Of a DNA stretch of 5,214 nt, positions 3,862-5,214 are shown piece by piece. The translations under genes and the position numbers were made by a program. The number at the start of each line of letters is the position of its first letter. Within the stretch, counting starts at the first letter, position 1. This DNA comes from Actinosomnolentus pattersoniae (SeqCode) (GTDB taxonomy: Bacteria > Actinomycetota > UBA4738). The DNA lies in assembly GCA_013817655.1 (NCBI GenBank), contig JACDCJ010000144.1, positions 1 through 5,214 of the forward strand, in the 5' to 3' direction. Below the pieces are notes generated by a model. The model was not told where the DNA came from, ran no database searches, and saw nothing but the letters and a program-made list of their open reading frames with translations.

Positions 3862-5214
3862 TCAGGCCCCCGGCTGGATGGCGTCCTGCGCGGCCCGGAT
3901 TCGCCGGCGCGCGCCCTCGAGCTTCACGAACTCCTCGTACAGATCGTCGTACTGCAGGGTGCTGCGGAGCGGATTCATCTTCTCGAGTCTCTTTCGCACC
4001 TCGTCGACCTGCCTCTTGACCGCGAATTCCTCGAATCGCAGGAACGTCCTCTGGACGTAGTCGGGCGTGGCCTCGCCTAGCGTTTCGAGAGGCTCTACGG
4101 CGAGCGCGGCGAAGAGCCGGCCGAGCTGATCGCTGCGATCCTGGGCCATCGCAACCAGCGAGCCGGCGCCGGTTGCCGGGGAGCCGTCCTCACGAATCAG
4201 CTCGAACGCCTTCCGGTGCTCCGCTCGGGAGAACTGTTCGGGATCGAGCCGTCCGGTGAGACCGGCGCACGCCTCCGGTGCCTGCACGAGCAGCTTCAGC
4301 ACCTCGCGCTCCACGCGCTGCCCCGGGGGCATGCGGATGGGGGCCGCTGGGGATGCCCTCGAGCCGTCGTGGGACGCGGCGGCTCTTTCGAGCTCGAGGA
4401 GCACCGCCGCGACGTTCACCCCCACCTTGTCTGCCAGGACCCGCGCGTATCGCTCTCGCCGGACGGGATCGTCCAGGGCAGAGATGATCGACACACCGGC
4501 CCGGGCCGCTCGCGACTGCTCCTCCACGTCGGTGAGGTCCCGGCCCCGTATTGCCCGTTCGATCATGTAGACGACGAGAGGGGTCGCCCGGCCCTCCAGT
4601 TCGAGGAGCGCCTCAGCCGCTCCCTCTCCGTGAGACAGCGCGAAGTCGGCGGGGTCCTGGCCGTCGGGAAGGACGAGCACCGACACCTCCACGGGGTAGC
4701 GCTCGTGGAACTGGTATGCGCGCTCGGCGGCGCGGGCCCCGGCCTCGTCGGAGTCGAACGCAAGCACGAGCTTCTGGGTGAACCGGGAGAGCAGCCGAAC
4801 ATGGTCCTCGCCGAGCGCCGTCCCGCACGTGGCCACCGCCTCGGGCACGCCGGCCTGATGGAGTGCCATGACGTCGGTATAGCCCTCCACGAGCCACGCC
4901 CTGCCGGACCGCGTGATGTCGGCCTTTGCGCGGTTGAGGTTATAGAGCAGCGTGCCCTTGTGGTACACCTCGCCGTCCGGAGAGTTGACGTACTTGGCCA
5001 CGTTGGTGGGGGCCTGCGGCCCCTCGAGCAGCCGGCCTCCGAACCCCACGGCGTTTCCCGCAAGGTCGTGGACGGGGAACATCACGCGCCCGCGAAACCG
5101 GTCCCGCAGGTTTCCGGCGCCGTCCCGGGCGGCGAGCCCCGCCGCGAGCAGCAGGTCGACCGAGTAGCTCTTCGACATGCGCTTGAGGAGGTAGTCCGGA
5201 TAGCCGGGGGCGTA
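3862..5214 (-). CDS. dnaG: DNA primase DnaG, C-terminal part (5' end outside window)
   Basis: The frame is open to the window edge and encodes the last 450 residues. Full primases have about 600, so roughly 150-170 N-terminal residues are missing, namely the zinc-binding domain and the start of the polymerase domain. DnaG makes the short RNA primers for lagging-strand replication. The visible part begins YAPGYPDYLLKRM and runs through the core (FRGRVMFPVHDLAGNAVGFG, KYVNSPDGEVYHKG). The TOPRIM fold follows: WLVEGYTDVMALHQAG holds the catalytic glutamate (partial residue 110) and LAFDSDEAG holds the metal-binding aspartates (154 and 156), with PDGQDPADF after it. A low-complexity linker (about 280-297) leads to the C-terminal helicase-interaction domain (298-450). 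That domain contains EREVLKLLVQAPE and a charged terminal helix with VDEVRKRLEKMNPL. Catalytic residues are intact. The ATG at 5178 is an internal methionine, since the frame and the homology continue upstream of it. The gene is immediately upstream of rpoD. Their shared promoter lies outside the window. Confidence 0.96.
   Translation of the reverse strand, partial: YAPGYPDYLLKRMSKSYSVDLLLAAGLAARDGAGNLRDRFRGRVMFPVHDLAGNAVGFGGRLLEGPQAPTNVAKYVNSPDGEVYHKGTLLYNLNRAKADITRSGRAWLVEGYTDVMALHQAGVPEAVATCGTALGEDHVRLLSRFTQKLVLAFDSDEAGARAAERAYQFHERYPVEVSVLVLPDGQDPADFALSHGEGAAEALLELEGRATPLVVYMIERAIRGRDLTDVEEQSRAARAGVSIISALDDPVRRERYARVLADKVGVNVAAVLLELERAAASHDGSRASPAAPIRMPPGQRVEREVLKLLVQAPEACAGLTGRLDPEQFSRAEHRKAFELIREDGSPATGAGSLVAMAQDRSDQLGRLFAALAVEPLETLGEATPDYVQRTFLRFEEFAVKRQVDEVRKRLEKMNPLRSTLQYDDLYEEFVKLEGARRRIRAAQDAIQPGA

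Noticed and set aside
2880..4019. Long plus-strand open frame (379 residues) opposite rpoD and the end of dnaG
   Set aside because: It lies antisense to two clearly recognised genes. High G+C with strong third-position bias leaves few stop codons on the opposite strand, and its translation shows no recognisable domain.
5176..5178. ATG at 5178 as the true start of dnaG
   Set aside because: The frame remains open to the window edge, and the residues upstream (YAPGYPDYLLKR) match the conserved primase stretch normally reading GYAPDSWDxLLxxL, so this methionine is internal.
1..5214. A previously undescribed defence, mobile or biosynthetic system
   Set aside because: All sizeable genes are recognisable housekeeping or envelope families, and no repeats, arrays, transposases, nucleases or unusual gene clusters are visible. 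Only the 52-residue membrane protein lacks an assignable family.

Overview
The window is a high-GC bacterial chromosomal segment made of housekeeping and cell-envelope genes. The best taxonomic guess is a deep-branching lineage of Actinomycetota. The grounds are the strong G/C preference at third codon positions, the actinobacterial style of the primary sigma factor (C-terminal KLRHPSRSQKLRDYLE, an enlarged spacer before region 2), and a tRNA gene that does not encode CCA. A small YtxH-type protein fits the same picture. The dnaG-rpoD gene pair is common in Firmicutes and deep-branching actinobacteria but not in mycobacteria. This assignment is inference.

Right part (2406-5214, minus strand): the 3' three quarters of dnaG (primase, cut by the window edge) is followed after 22 bp by rpoD/sigA (primary sigma factor). 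This is the classical macromolecular-synthesis pairing of replication priming with housekeeping transcription initiation. A weak hairpin lies in the 53 bp beyond rpoD.

Middle (1687-2405): a 96-residue YtxH-like protein is on the plus strand (2062-2352), convergent with rpoD and divergent from a minus-strand tRNA-Asn(GTT) gene (1827-1899). The 162-bp divergent spacer holds the likely promoters of both, plus a very stable UUCG hairpin. The 140-bp spacer on the other side of the tRNA holds a hairpin just after the tRNA and a TTGACC promoter-like element for the next gene.

Left part (48-1686, minus strand): a secreted three-domain protein (signal peptide, carboxypeptidase-regulatory-like beta domain, SpoIID/LytB domain, C-terminal beta-rich domain) is followed after 16 bp by a 52-residue single-pass membrane protein with a near-perfect Shine-Dalgarno sequence. 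These two probably form one transcription unit concerned with the cell envelope.

I found no mobile element, CRISPR array, integrase, toxin-antitoxin or defence gene, and no convincing new system. The most notable items are the SpoIID fusion with its tiny partner gene and the enlarged basic spacer in the sigma factor.
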